A stretch of DNA of 64,000 bases from Bradyrhizobium vignae (GCF_004114425.1 NZ_RDQF01000032.1:1-64000); one strand, 5' to 3'; shown: positions 19,074 through 26,909, counted from the first letter of the stretch. The notes: generated by a model not told the origin, from the sequence alone. Numbers and translations: made by a program.

Positions 19074-19562
19074 TGGGCGCAAGACACGCTCGTTTCAGGC
19101 CCTTTGCCGCTCCCAGCGCGGCGAAAATCCCGGAATCACCCCGCGGCTGGTATGGAGCAGATCGCCGGCCCCAGCAAGAGCGGTGACGGTTTCGCTGGCC
19201 CGCAGTTCCGAGATTGCGGCGCAGGGGTCAAGGCAGCTATCGCCCGCGCTTTGACCGACCAAATGTACACTTTTTCTGACGACACGTGCAGCCCAGGCAA
19301 CAGCCGGCCGCCGCCTTGACATATTTTGCCGAGGGTCCTTTTTCCAGGGGGTCCCCCCGAGCGGTGCAGCCAAGGAGCCATTGAGGGCGCTGCCGCGATC
19401 GGGACAGATGCAACATAGGACACCTATCCACAGCTGCGGACGATCAGAGAGCCATGCGCCACGAAAGGGCCGGGGCTCGTCTGGCGAATGCGTCGGCGGT
19501 CAGCTCCGGACCTGACCACGAGCGCGGCAGCGGCGACTTGCTGGTCGCTCGCGCCGCGCTCG

Positions 19563-19602
19563 GATGAGCTCCGGGCCGGGGGGCATGGCCCGTGAGCTCA
19601 TC
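19563..19602. repeat. Long stem-loop downstream of the TonB receptor gene
   Basis: GATGAGCTC at 19563-19571 pairs with GAGCTCATC at 19594-19602, and the stem continues inward as CGGGCC with GGCCCG after a one-base bulge. The total stem is about 15 base pairs. It lies about 100 bases beyond the receptor stop on the minus strand. There is no T-run on either side, so it is either an atypical terminator or a structural/REP-like element. Confidence 0.5.
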
Positions 19603-19703
19603 GTGACGCCAGATCAGCTGTCTCCAGGCGGAGCCGAAGGACGTTCACGACCCGTCGGTCCAAGTCCCACAGCCTGCCGCCACGGCCCCGCCCTCGCCTG
19701 TCC

Positions 19704-21989
19704 TCACCATTTGTAGGAGACGCTCGCGGTGACGCGCCGACGGTCGCCATAGAAGCAGGACGTCGGGAACGAACAGCTCGCGACGTAGATCTTGTCGGTC
19801 ACGTTGATCACGTTGATGGCCGTGCGCCAGTTCTGCCATTCGTAATGAAGGGCGAGATCGCCAAGCACCACCGCGGGAACCTCGAGCGTGTTGGCGGGGT
19901 CGGCCCAGGAGGAGCCGACGTAACGGACGCCGCCGCCAAAACCGAATCCTTCGAGCGGACCTATCTTGAAGGTGTAGTCGGCCCACGCCGAGACCAGAAG
20001 CTGAGGCGTGTTGGTCGGCGTCTTGCCGACCAGCGACGGATCGAGATCCCTGCTGTTGAAGAGGTGATAGGCGGTGAAGGCGCCGATCAGCTTGAGTTCC
20101 TTCGTGGCATTGGCCACCGCTTCGAGCTCGATGCCGCGAGAGGTCACCTCGCCGGTCTGGTTCAGCAAGATCGGCGTGCCCGCGGTCGTCGCCACGTTCT
20201 GACGCTTCAGGTCGAACACCGAAGCCGTGAAGTAACCGTCGAACCCCCTCGGCGCGACCTTCACGCCGATCTCGGCCTGTTGTCCGGTCTCCGGCAGGAA
20301 CAGCTGGTTGCTGGCGTTGAGACCGATGACCGGGTTGTAGCTCGTCGCATAGGAGACGTAGGGCGCGATGCCGTTCTCGAAATTGTAGATCAGCCCGGCT
20401 CGCCCGCTGAACTTGCTGTCGTCGCGGCTTGCGACCGTGGCTCCGGTGTCGCGGCCCGCCTGCGTCGTCTCCACCCAGTCGTTGCGACCACTCACCACCA
20501 GTGTGAAGTTGCCGAGCTTCATCTGATCCTGGAGATAAGTGCCCGCCTGCTTCTGCGTGATGAGGAAGTTGCGGAACGGCGCGCCCGTGAGCGGAATGTC
20601 GAGACCGTAGACGGGATTGAAGACGTTGATCGAAGGGACGGTGCCGAAATTGAAGTTCTGGTAGTCGTCGATCTGATAGCCCCTGAGATCCACTCCGAAC
20701 AGCATCGTGTGCCGCACCGGTCCCGTGTTGAAGCGATACTCCAGCTGGTTGTCGAGATTGGCCTGGTTCGCGGTGTCCTTTGCGTACCAATTGTAGCGGC
20801 CCATCACGGCCGTATTGATGTTCTCCCAACCGTTGCCGATGTAGCCGCGATAAGTCAGGTCGATATGCGCAAACCGCGCGTTCTGCCGAAAGGTGAGGTC
20901 GTCAGTGAGATTGCGCTCGAACCGATAGCCGAGCATCTCCTGCTCGCGCGTGAACTTGTCGACACTGGGATCGCCGACGAAGAAGCTGGTCGGAATCTTG
21001 CCGAACGGCGCATCGGTCACCGTGCCCTGGTACGGGAGGAAGTTGATGCCGCGGGTGTCCGTCTTCGACGCCGATGCGAGAACCGTGAAGGTTGTGTCGG
21101 CATCGGGCTTCCAGGTGAATGACGGTGCGATGAAGTAGTTGTTGTCCGGCGTGAAGGCGACCTGCGTGCCACCGTTCCTGACCTCGCCGACGACGCGGTA
21201 GAACAGCTTGCCATCTTGGGGCTGGGTTGCGATCGGCCCGCCGACGTCGAAGCCGACATAGGCGTTGCCGAAATTGTTGACGCCGGTCTCGATGTAGCGG
21301 ATCGGTTCGGCCGGCGGCATCTTGCTGATGACGTTGACGATGCCGCTCGGGCTCGAACCACCATAGAGCACGGCGGAAGGACCGCGCAGCACCTCGACGC
21401 GCTCCATGTTGGATGGCGGCAGACGCCAGCTCGCATAGGAGGTGTAGAACAACTGCATACCGTCGAGGAACAGTCCGACGTCGTCGGACTTGAAGCCGCG
21501 GATCAACCACCAATCGTTGCGGGTGTCCGCACCGAAGGTCCCTGCCCGAACGCCAGCGGTGTAGCGCAGCACCTCGTCGAGCTTGTTCGGCTTCTGGCCA
21601 CGGATCTGCTCGGCGCCGATCACCGAGACCGATTGCGGTGTCTCGATGATCGGCGTGTTGGTCTTGGTGCCGGACGAGCTGCGACCCGCGACAAAACCGT
21701 TCACCGGGCCAAGCGGTGTCTCGACGAAGCCGAGATTGCGCTGCGGCTGGGGCTTGCTCCTGTCGGCGGTCTGCACCGACGATCGCGTCGCACGGCGCTG
21801 TGGGGTCGCAGCAGCACGTCTCCGGGTTTCCGGCGCGGTGACGGTCACCGACGGCAGATTCTGCGCGCCGCTCGGCGCCGAAGACTGTGCGAGCGATGCC
21901 TGCGGCATCAAGATCCAAGCGGATGCCGTCGCCAACACGGCCGACCGCAGCATTCCAAGACTGTTCAACGCGCCACCCCAAAGCTGCAT
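19704..21989 (-). CDS. TonB-dependent siderophore receptor
   Basis: The outer-membrane receptor of about 760 residues has a signal peptide (LRSAVLATASAWILMPQASL, cleaved after ASLA) and an Arg/Ala-rich spacer. The plug domain follows, with ETPQSVSVIGAEQIR and VEVLRGPSAVLYGGSSPSG, and then a 22-strand-type barrel ending RRVTASVSYKW with the terminal aromatic residue needed for insertion. Layout matches ferrichrome-type receptors, so the substrate is probably an Fe(III)-siderophore. The start is uncertain: ATGs at 22025, 21989 and 21953 are all in frame and none has a clear ribosome-binding site. The last gives the tidiest signal peptide. A MarR gene lies directly upstream on the same strand. 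Confidence 0.9.
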   Translation of the reverse strand: MQLWGGALNSLGMLRSAVLATASAWILMPQASLAQSSAPSGAQNLPSVTVTAPETRRRAAATPQRRATRSSVQTADRSKPQPQRNLGFVETPLGPVNGFVAGRSSSGTKTNTPIIETPQSVSVIGAEQIRGQKPNKLDEVLRYTAGVRAGTFGADTRNDWWLIRGFKSDDVGLFLDGMQLFYTSYASWRLPPSNMERVEVLRGPSAVLYGGSSPSGIVNVISKMPPAEPIRYIETGVNNFGNAYVGFDVGGPIATQPQDGKLFYRVVGEVRNGGTQVAFTPDNNYFIAPSFTWKPDADTTFTVLASASKTDTRGINFLPYQGTVTDAPFGKIPTSFFVGDPSVDKFTREQEMLGYRFERNLTDDLTFRQNARFAHIDLTYRGYIGNGWENINTAVMGRYNWYAKDTANQANLDNQLEYRFNTGPVRHTMLFGVDLRGYQIDDYQNFNFGTVPSINVFNPVYGLDIPLTGAPFRNFLITQKQAGTYLQDQMKLGNFTLVVSGRNDWVETTQAGRDTGATVASRDDSKFSGRAGLIYNFENGIAPYVSYATSYNPVIGLNASNQLFLPETGQQAEIGVKVAPRGFDGYFTASVFDLKRQNVATTAGTPILLNQTGEVTSRGIELEAVANATKELKLIGAFTAYHLFNSRDLDPSLVGKTPTNTPQLLVSAWADYTFKIGPLEGFGFGGGVRYVGSSWADPANTLEVPAVVLGDLALHYEWQNWRTAINVINVTDKIYVASCSFPTSCFYGDRRRVTASVSYKW

Positions 21990-22077
21990 GTTCGATGCAT
22001 CATGCCGCCTGTCCCGGAACGGCATGCGCTTGCGGCGACTTATGTGAGGGCGCGCGATTTCCCTAATTGAAAGCTTC

Positions 22078-22095
22078 TTAGAAAGTCTCTTAGAA
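22078..22095. promoter_or_regulatory. Paired TTAGAA sites upstream of the receptor gene
   Basis: TTAGAA occurs at 22078-22083 and again at 22090-22095, exactly 12 bases apart, between the MarR stop and the receptor start. TTAGAA/TTCTAA resembles the half-site of the rhizobial iron control element bound by Irr, but here the two copies are direct rather than inverted. Assignment to iron control is inference. A MarR operator is another possibility. Confidence 0.3.
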
Positions 22096-22127
22096 GTGCT
22101 TCAATAGTTCCGCGTGCCGCAGCGAGA

Positions 22128-22643
22128 TCAGCGCAAATTCTTCTCGGCCTCGAGCATCTCGGCGGCGATCGCCGTGAGCTGATCGACCTGCCGCAGCAGT
22201 GCATGCAGTTCGGCTTCGCTCAGATGCTCCAGCAGACGGCGGTTGCGCTCCTGCGCGCCATCGACGATCGCATCATGCGCAGCGAGACCCGTCACGGTGA
22301 GCGAGATCAGCACCTCGCGGCTGTCCTTCGGATTGGCCGCTTTTGCGATCAGCTTGCGCGACAGCAGATTTGCGAGTGCACGGCTGATCTGTCCCTTGTC
22401 CTGGCCGACGGCTTCGGCGAGCCGCGCCACACTCATCGGCGGCCGCCGTCCGAGCGAGGCGACGAGACCGAACTCGACCGAGTTCAATCCAGTCAGCCGC
22501 TTGTAGCGCAGGATGGCGCCGCGTTTGAGCAAATTGGCAAGCACCATCAGCCGCGACGACAGCATCGCGGTGATCGGCGCCGCCGGCTCGCTCTCGTCCG
22601 TTTTCGATGACGTCGACCCGCCCCTGCTCTCGGTCTGGCCCAT
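22128..22643 (-). CDS. MarR-family transcriptional regulator
   Basis: The 171-residue protein has a MarR winged-helix core. LTGLNSVEFGLVASLGRRP leads into the recognition region SVARLAEAVGQDKGQISRAL, and the wing is NPKDSREVLISLTVTG. The ATG at 22643 is preceded by a strong AGGTGGA site. The frame extends upstream without a signal. It lies about 140 bases before the TonB receptor gene on the same strand, so it may control that gene and itself. Ligand unknown. Confidence 0.88.
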   Translation of the reverse strand: MGQTESRGGSTSSKTDESEPAAPITAMLSSRLMVLANLLKRGAILRYKRLTGLNSVEFGLVASLGRRPPMSVARLAEAVGQDKGQISRALANLLSRKLIAKAANPKDSREVLISLTVTGLAAHDAIVDGAQERNRRLLEHLSEAELHALLRQVDQLTAIAAEMLEAEKNLR

Positions 22644-22958
22644 GATTCCACCTCTGCCAAGAAAGCCGGGGCGTGCCAAGCCCGGGCCGCTGCGGGCGCA
22701 ACTAAGCCGCGGCGAGGACCACTCGAAATTGTGGGCCGCGCGACCACCTCGGCCTCGCCCGTGGTGGGTGGGCAGGGTCAACGTCATTCTAAAGGCGTTA
22801 TGGCGCGCCGTGCGCTACTCCCCGCTCCCGGCCGCAGTCACGACCACGCTCGGCGCCCTGCTGTTCATCTCGGCCGCCCGCGCGATCCGGGATGGCATCG
22901 GCCGGGCGCCCGCCTGACGCCCCTTCCGGCCAACCCCGGCGAAACCAAGCGGGCGTAT

Positions 22959-23057
22959 TAAAGCGCGATGAGATTTGGATGAATCGTCATCGCGCTTTAG
23001 CTTGTTGTTTACGCATGATCTTTCCGGAAAACCGCTTCGCACTTTTCCGGATCATGC
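22959..23057. repeat. Bipartite intergenic repeat of two palindromes
   Basis: The first palindrome has perfect 13-base arms at 22959-22971 and 22987-22999 (AAAGCGCGATGA core). A T-rich linker (TAGCTTGTTGTTT) follows. The second palindrome pairs GCATGATC...CCGGAAAA (23013-23031) with TTTTCCGGATCATGC (23043-23057). I recognise this as a widespread intergenic element of Bradyrhizobium-type genomes. The element at 46386-46474 has the same build. It is non-coding. Confidence 0.75.
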
Positions 23058-23157
23058 TTTAATGAAACCATTTTGCGGAACCCGCGAAACCATCCGGAAA
23101 CAGATGGTCCTTAGAAGAAGAGCCATAGACGGCGGTAAAGCCCGTCGGGAGGCTCAG

Positions 23158-23361
23158 ATGAACCACTCTATTCACTCCGCTGATCGTGCGACCCACCTGA
23201 AGATCGTGGTGGTGGCGCTGGTGGCTGGCATCGTCGTGGCCGGCTTCGGGATCGCAGCCCGCACCCATGCCGATTACAGCCAGACCGCCCAGTCGAGCCA
23301 TGTGATCAAGGCCGGCAAGCCGGTGGTGGTAACGAGCGCAGGGACGTCGGAGATTCGCTGA
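23158..23361 (+). CDS. Small membrane-anchored protein, unknown function
   Basis: The 67-residue product has a polar start with several His residues (MNHSIHSADRATHLK), one hydrophobic helix at about residues 16-34 and a periplasmic tail of 30 residues ending in TSAGTSEIR. GGGAGG lies 6 bases before the ATG. A strong terminator follows the stop, so it is a single-gene transcript. I do not recognise a function. It could also be a secreted peptide if the helix is cleaved. Confidence 0.65.
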   Translation: MNHSIHSADRATHLKIVVVALVAGIVVAGFGIAARTHADYSQTAQSSHVIKAGKPVVVTSAGTSEIR

Positions 23362-23386
23362 TACGGCCTCTTCCGAGCCGGCCAAT

Positions 23387-23412
23387 GGCCGCCCCCGGGG
23401 CGGCCTTTTTCG
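23387..23412 (+). terminator. Rho-independent terminator
   Basis: GGCCGCCCC at 23387-23395 pairs with GGGGCGGCC at 23397-23405, followed by TTTTT. It lies 25 bases after the 67-residue gene and before tRNA-Asp. Confidence 0.85.
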
Positions 23413-23522
23413 TTTTCCAGAGCAATGCTTAGCCGGGACGCTCTGGGGAAGCGCAACGTCCTTGACTTCACCATGTCCCCCCTTTAAGTCCCCCCTCGTT
23501 CCGCGCGCGTCCAGCGAACCAC

Positions 23523-23599
<77 letters not shown>

Positions 23600-23767
23600 T
23601 TCAATGGCGGAAGATCAATCACTTAGATTTGGCCGATACGGACCTTTCGACACTCGAGTGTCAGGATGGCCGGCGCCCTGACACTTTTGGTCCGGCTTCG
23701 TTCGTACCGGTGCGAATCCGCCGCGGAGCGCTCGCGCGCCGAAAATCACACACGGCCCAAGCCGCTG

Positions 23768-23944
23768 ATGCCCAATAGTCCGCGGCCCCTTTGTTCTCGC
23801 TGCGTACACGTGCGACAAGAGGGCCGTGACACCGGGCCCCAAGATCAGCCTCGGCGAAAGCCGCAATTCACGTGCAGCAAATGCGGTCACCGCGGCGCCG
23901 AAGTCCGGCCGGATTTTCAGCCGCCACGCATGGGCACGGGCTGA
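23768..23944 (+). CDS. Small zinc-ribbon protein
   Basis: The 58-residue frame contains two Cys pairs, CSRC near residue 9 and CSKCGHRGAEVRPDF near residue 40, the pattern of a zinc ribbon. The CSKCGHRGAEVRPDF segment is typical of short conserved proteins in Bradyrhizobium. No clear ribosome-binding site precedes the ATG, and a longer in-frame start exists at 23666. Function unknown. A convergent second zinc-ribbon gene ends 10 bases away. Confidence 0.45.
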   Translation: MPNSPRPLCSRCVHVRQEGRDTGPQDQPRRKPQFTCSKCGHRGAEVRPDFQPPRMGTG

Positions 23945-23954
23945 CGCCACCGGT

Positions 23955-24134
23955 CTAATCGTCCCAAGTGAGCTTCTGGCAATCGGCGCACTTGTAGATG
24001 CGCACAGGCTTGTCATTGCGGGTATTAAGGAGACGTTCCACCCGGCTCAATCGGCCGTTGCAGTGCGGGCAGGTACGGAATTGGTCTCCCCCTGCTCCCG
24101 GGGGATGAGGCGATGAAGAACCGATGCGAAGCAT
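23955..24134 (-). CDS. Small zinc-ribbon protein
   Basis: The 59-residue product has CPHCNGRL and CADCQKLTWDD, a four-cysteine zinc ribbon, joined by VERLLNTRNDKPVRIYK. The motif spacing is convincing. The start is uncertain: ATG at 24134 gives a compact domain, while the frame remains open to 24236 with a basic, low-confidence extension. It converges on the zinc-ribbon frame at 23768. Confidence 0.55.
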   Translation of the reverse strand: MLRIGSSSPHPPGAGGDQFRTCPHCNGRLSRVERLLNTRNDKPVRIYKCADCQKLTWDD

Positions 24135-24361
24135 GGTGATGCTCGTCAGCGAACTCAGGAAGCAAGCTAAAGCAAATCTGCTTCGGATGTTCCGATACCG
24201 CGCCGAGCAGGACCGATCGCGGGGAACGAAGGTCACGGGATCAGATTAAGAGTCTCGCCGGCTCGCCGCTTGAGCTGGTGGAGCGGCCCCGGCCTACCCC
24301 CACACCACGCCCCGAAGCCGGGGCCGACTCTCCGCCGAAGCGACAGTTTCGGAGTATGCGT

Positions 24362-24724
24362 ATGCGTTCCTCGCCGTCGATTGTGCCGGCGGATCGTCTC
24401 GACCGCGACATCTACCTGGTGCTCGAGGATTTCGGCGCATGCGCCGGCAGCGCCTGGCGCGAGACCGACGAGGGCGACACGGATCTCGAGACCGTGCTGC
24501 AGGACATCATCTCCGGCCAATACGCCTACCCGGTCAGGATCGTCTGCTTCAATGCCGTCGAGGGCTGGTCACGGGATGCGACCCCCGACGTCGCCGACGC
24601 GCTAGCCGAGCGCGTCGCCAACACGGACGCCGAGATCAGGCCAGCGCTGCAGGACTTCATCAAAGCCAACGCGAGACGGCGCCTTGACGTGCAGCTCGCG
24701 CTGCCCCTGCGCGGCGTCGGCTGA
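24362..24724 (+). CDS. Conserved hypothetical protein
   Basis: The 120-residue acidic protein starts MRSSPSIVPADRLDRDIYLV, with GGAG 7 bases upstream. A second ATG two codons earlier is equally in frame. The segment VLEDFGACAGSAWRETDEGD followed by LETVLQDIISGQY and VRIVCFNAVEGW has the codon use and residue balance of a real protein and resembles short conserved rhizobial proteins. No motif indicates a function. Soluble, without signal peptide. Confidence 0.7.
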   Translation: MRSSPSIVPADRLDRDIYLVLEDFGACAGSAWRETDEGDTDLETVLQDIISGQYAYPVRIVCFNAVEGWSRDATPDVADALAERVANTDAEIRPALQDFIKANARRRLDVQLALPLRGVG

Positions 24725-24973
24725 TGGCAACCGAAGGCAAGCCTCTCGGCTGGACTGCCCCGGAGAAAGCCAGCTCGCGCGGACGCTGAACAGCCAAATC
24801 GGGCGCTCGTTCGCGACAGCGTCGGCACTCATGAACCGCACGAGATCGCGAAGGCAGCTGCGCGAGAACTCGGCCGTAATTATTGGGACCTGCTTTGCAA
24901 GCACTGGGAACCGAGGAGCGGGAGCAAAGTTGGTCTTGCGGATCACGCCTCGAAAACGTGATGCCGACACAAG

Positions 24974-25010
24974 GCCTCAGCTCGGTGTCAGCCCCGGAGC
25001 TGAGGCATTT
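24974..25010 (+). terminator. Rho-independent terminator
   Basis: GCCTCAGCTC at 24974-24983 pairs perfectly with GAGCTGAGGC at 24997-25006, followed by ATTTTGTT. The nearest plus-strand gene ends 250 bases upstream at 24724, so the transcript has a long 3' region or an unrecognised RNA ends here. Confidence 0.65.
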
Positions 25011-25019
25011 TGTTGCCTG

Positions 25020-25035
25020 TGTACATTTTTGTACA
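25020..25035. promoter_or_regulatory. TGTACA-N4-TGTACA operator-like site
   Basis: Two copies of the self-complementary hexamer TGTACA are separated by TTTT, forming a 16-base near-palindrome 62 bases before the GTG start of the small gene at 25098. The spacing fits a dimeric regulator on one DNA face. The binding protein is unknown. Confidence 0.3.
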
Positions 25036-25097
25036 AAGCTGCGGAACGCAGTCCGGGTTTCTGACTCATCCCACGGGGCCTTCGATGGGATGAAAAC

Positions 25098-25289
25098 GTG
25101 CCGCGTTACACCTCCTTCGCCCGAGAGGCCGCAGCAACGCTGCTGCGAATGGCAAAAACAACAAAGGACCCGCAGGTTGCGTCGGGATTGATCCAGCGGG
25201 CGGCCGATCTAAAGGACCGCACTGGGGAGCTTGCCCCTGGTGAAATCGATGCGATGGCGGAAGAACCGCGACCTCTTACAAGGAACTAA
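25098..25289 (+). CDS. Small conserved hypothetical protein
   Basis: The 63-residue helical protein begins at GTG 25098 (MPRYTSFAREAAATLLRMAK). It contains TKDPQVASGLIQRAADLKDR, a pattern I associate with short proteins repeated in Bradyrhizobium genomes. Predicted soluble, no signal, no known function. A GGGATGA sequence lies just before the start. A hairpin of GGCCGCC repeats follows directly. Confidence 0.55.
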   Translation: MPRYTSFAREAAATLLRMAKTTKDPQVASGLIQRAADLKDRTGELAPGEIDAMAEEPRPLTRN

Positions 25290-25290
25290 G

Positions 25291-25310
25291 GCCGCCTCCA
25301 CGGGCGGCCT
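25291..25310. terminator. Hairpin between two converging small genes
   Basis: GGCCGCC (25291-25297) pairs with GGCGGCC (25304-25310). It lies between the ends of the genes at 25098 and 25338 and may stop transcription from both sides, but there is no good T-run. Confidence 0.4.
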
Positions 25311-25337
25311 CGATCGTCTCTGATCGTCCTTGCCCGC

Positions 25338-25529
25338 CTAATCGCGGTCGTGATGGTGATGGTGATGGTGTTCGTGGTGCTCGTGCCGGACGCCTCCACC
25401 TCCGGAATGCGCAATAGCGTTTGACGTGAGGGAGGTCGAAAGCAGCATAGTTATGGTTGGCGGAGTCACCGCCGCGAACTTTCCGCAAGTCTTCAGAAAC
25501 TCACGCCGGTCGTCGTCTTCAGCGGGCAT
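25338..25529 (-). CDS. Tat-signal mini-protein with poly-histidine tail
   Basis: The 63-residue protein begins MPAEDDDRREFLKTCGKFAA, a twin-arginine motif (RREFLK) with a hydrophobic stretch after it (VTPPTITMLLSTSLTSNAIA). The remaining mature part is GGGGV followed by RHEHHEHHHHHHHDRD, a strong metal-binding tail. AGAGGA lies 9 bases before the ATG. The Cys in KTCGKF is in the n/h boundary. It could be a periplasmic or membrane-tethered metal buffer, which is inference. The family looks like other small RREFLK-type proteins of rhizobia whose role is unknown. Confidence 0.65.
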   Translation of the reverse strand: MPAEDDDRREFLKTCGKFAAVTPPTITMLLSTSLTSNAIAHSGGGGVRHEHHEHHHHHHHDRD

Positions 25530-25674
25530 AGCGGCCAATCCTCTATTTTAGGGCGATCCAATATTAAACTAGCACGAATTAAATAAATTTAAATACGTTA
25601 ATAGGTTCCAATTTTTTTCGGTGAAGCTACGGTTCCATGGTATTGTCCCTCGTAGGCGTGCTGAAGGGCGAGAC

Positions 25675-25896
25675 ATGGGGATCTACCTACATTTGCAAAC
25701 CCACGGTATGGCACCGAGAGAGATTGCTTGTATTACAAAGGCTTACGAGCAAACCTTGCGTGCTCTATGTGTTAAAGATCGCGACGATCCCCTCACGGAA
25801 CTGGTGGCGAAAACAATCATAAAGATCGCCCAAACAGGGCTCAAAGACCCTGCACAGATTTCAGCGCAGGCGATCACGCAACTCGAATTGCGGTAG
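25675..25896 (+). CDS. Small conserved hypothetical protein
   Basis: The 73-residue soluble protein starts MGIYLHLQTHGMAPREIACI, with AAGGGCGAG upstream. Helical residues follow: ITKAYEQTLRALCVKDRDDP and ELVAKTIIKIAQTGLKDPAQ. This layout (a ~70-residue helical protein with LxExIAxKIIxxAQxGxxDP near the middle) recurs in Bradyrhizobium. No function is known. The surrounding DNA (25540-25760) is AT-rich relative to the rest. Confidence 0.6.
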   Translation: MGIYLHLQTHGMAPREIACITKAYEQTLRALCVKDRDDPLTELVAKTIIKIAQTGLKDPAQISAQAITQLELR

Positions 25897-25984
25897 GCGA
25901 TCCCGACCGCTTGAAACTGAAACATTCCCGAGATCAGGAGGTTGGTTATTGGGCTTCGGGGCTTCGCAACATGCGAGGCGCGCC

Positions 25985-26086
25985 ATGACCCCTCTCCCGG
26001 TGGGCGATGTGTTCCTCACGGTCGCAATCATGGCCGTGACGTTCGTGGTCGAGATCGGCCTTTTCATCCTGATCGGAATGTTCTGA
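25985..26086 (+). CDS. Possible single-helix mini-protein
   Basis: A 33-residue frame starts MTPLPVGDVFLTVAIMAVTF and is almost wholly one transmembrane helix ending LFILIGMF. The only support is its hydrophobic composition and neighbourhood of other mini-genes. There is no strong ribosome-binding site. Confidence 0.3.
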   Translation: MTPLPVGDVFLTVAIMAVTFVVEIGLFILIGMF

Positions 26087-26209
26087 ATGGAACGCCCATC
26101 CCGCTCAGGATAGCGGGTGCCGGATGCCTTAGTTTCGGCTCAAATATTTCAAGATCCCCCGCAACCATCGCCCTCGTTCGGCGTCATGCTTGATTGCGGA
26201 GACTTCGCG

Positions 26210-26362
26210 ATGGACGACGACGGCGAGGAACAGCAAGAGCTTGAAGATCAGATCATGCGCTACCGCATGATGGAGCGCGACGTCACCGATCCGCTCGCGC
26301 TCGGGCTCCTGCACGACATCGTCGCGGAATTAGAAGCTGCGCTGCAAGCTTCAAACGAGTAG
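26210..26362 (+). CDS. Small acidic conserved hypothetical protein
   Basis: The 50-residue protein starts MDDDGEEQQELEDQIMRYRM and is acidic and helical, ending in LHDIVAELEAALQASNE. GGAG lies 8 bases before the ATG. The RYRxMERxxTDPLAxxLLHDI pattern is one I associate with a small rhizobial protein family. Function unknown. Confidence 0.6.
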   Translation: MDDDGEEQQELEDQIMRYRMMERDVTDPLALGLLHDIVAELEAALQASNE

Positions 26363-26461
26363 CCGAATTATCAGAAAGACGGTATTGGCCTCAGTAAGAG
26401 GCGCGCTTAAGTACCGCCGCGCCGTATAGGAACCCCCGATATCAAGTGGTGTTGCGTCTCT

Positions 26462-26551
26462 ATGCCTAGAGAGATCGCAATAGCGCTCTGGTCACTTGCC
26501 GTTGCCTGCGTGGTGGCGTTCAGTGTGGCCGCAATCGTTTCTCCTCACTAG
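26462..26551 (+). CDS. Possible single-helix mini-protein
   Basis: A 29-residue frame, MPREIAIALWSLAVACVVAF and onward, is a single hydrophobic helix with a two-charge start. A terminator-like hairpin follows within 12 bases, which supports a short transcript. Evidence is otherwise slight. Confidence 0.35.
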   Translation: MPREIAIALWSLAVACVVAFSVAAIVSPH

Positions 26552-26560
26552 TCGCCCAAA

Positions 26561-26587
26561 AGGCCGTCGGTGTCGGCGGCCTCTTTC
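26561..26587 (+). terminator. Terminator-like hairpin
   Basis: AGGCCG (26561-26566) pairs with CGGCCT (26577-26582), followed by CTTTCC. It comes right after the 29-residue frame. The stem is short. Confidence 0.4.
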
Positions 26588-26909
26588 CGCGCTTGATCCG
26601 ATCCTCGTCGCCCTCATCGGCATCGCGACCCGCTTCGGTTCAAAATGACAAACCGCTGAAATTCCTCAGACAACAATCCCTCCCCGCCGAAGATCCGTTC
26701 GGCGGGTATGGAACGGCACAACTTCTAGGCACTCAAGTGGGCATTGCACGTAGTCCACGTAATCTGCCCGGCCGGTGGGTCCACCGGGAACTCTCGGCAT
26801 AGTCAGCCCGCGCCCGAATCGTCTACGCCTGAAAGGACTTAGAGGGATCCCCGCATTCTCGGCTCTTCCAGGGGTTCCCCCGTCGGTGGATAACCCGAGG
26901 AGGCCATTC
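26588..26909. other. 320-bp region upstream of the HU-family gene
   Basis: No convincing gene. It presumably carries the HU-type gene's promoter and leader, but I cannot pick a clear -35/-10 pair. Confidence 0.3.

Larger units (their letters stand above)
18989..19703. other. 700-bp intergenic region between nuoA and the TonB receptor
   Basis: Several short frames cross this stretch but overlap each other and show no family character, signal or ribosome-binding site. Besides the weak promoter candidate and the hairpin at 19563-19602, I see nothing definite. It must contain the nuo promoter and the 3' end of the receptor transcript. A structured RNA cannot be excluded. Confidence 0.4.
24725..25097. 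other. 370-bp stretch without a gene
   Basis: Frames here are short, overlapping and without family character. The stretch does hold a terminator-like hairpin (24974-25010) and a TGTACA-N4-TGTACA site (25020-25035), so it ends one transcript and probably controls the next. Confidence 0.4.

Noticed and set aside
19095..19423. Short minus-strand frames upstream of nuoA
   Set aside because: Two mutually overlapping frames with no conserved features or start signals.
22768..22917. 49-residue plus-strand frame with one hydrophobic helix (GTG start)
   Set aside because: No ribosome-binding site and no recognisable family; it may be chance in a MarR-upstream gap.
25352..25386. GATGGTGATG-type short tandem repeat
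   Set aside because: It is the codon run (His) of the Tat/His-tail protein, not a separate microsatellite or CRISPR-like array.
25540..25620. AT-rich stretch that might be an origin or attachment site
   Set aside because: No DnaA-box cluster, integrase or matching direct repeat was found; it more likely holds promoters of the small genes.
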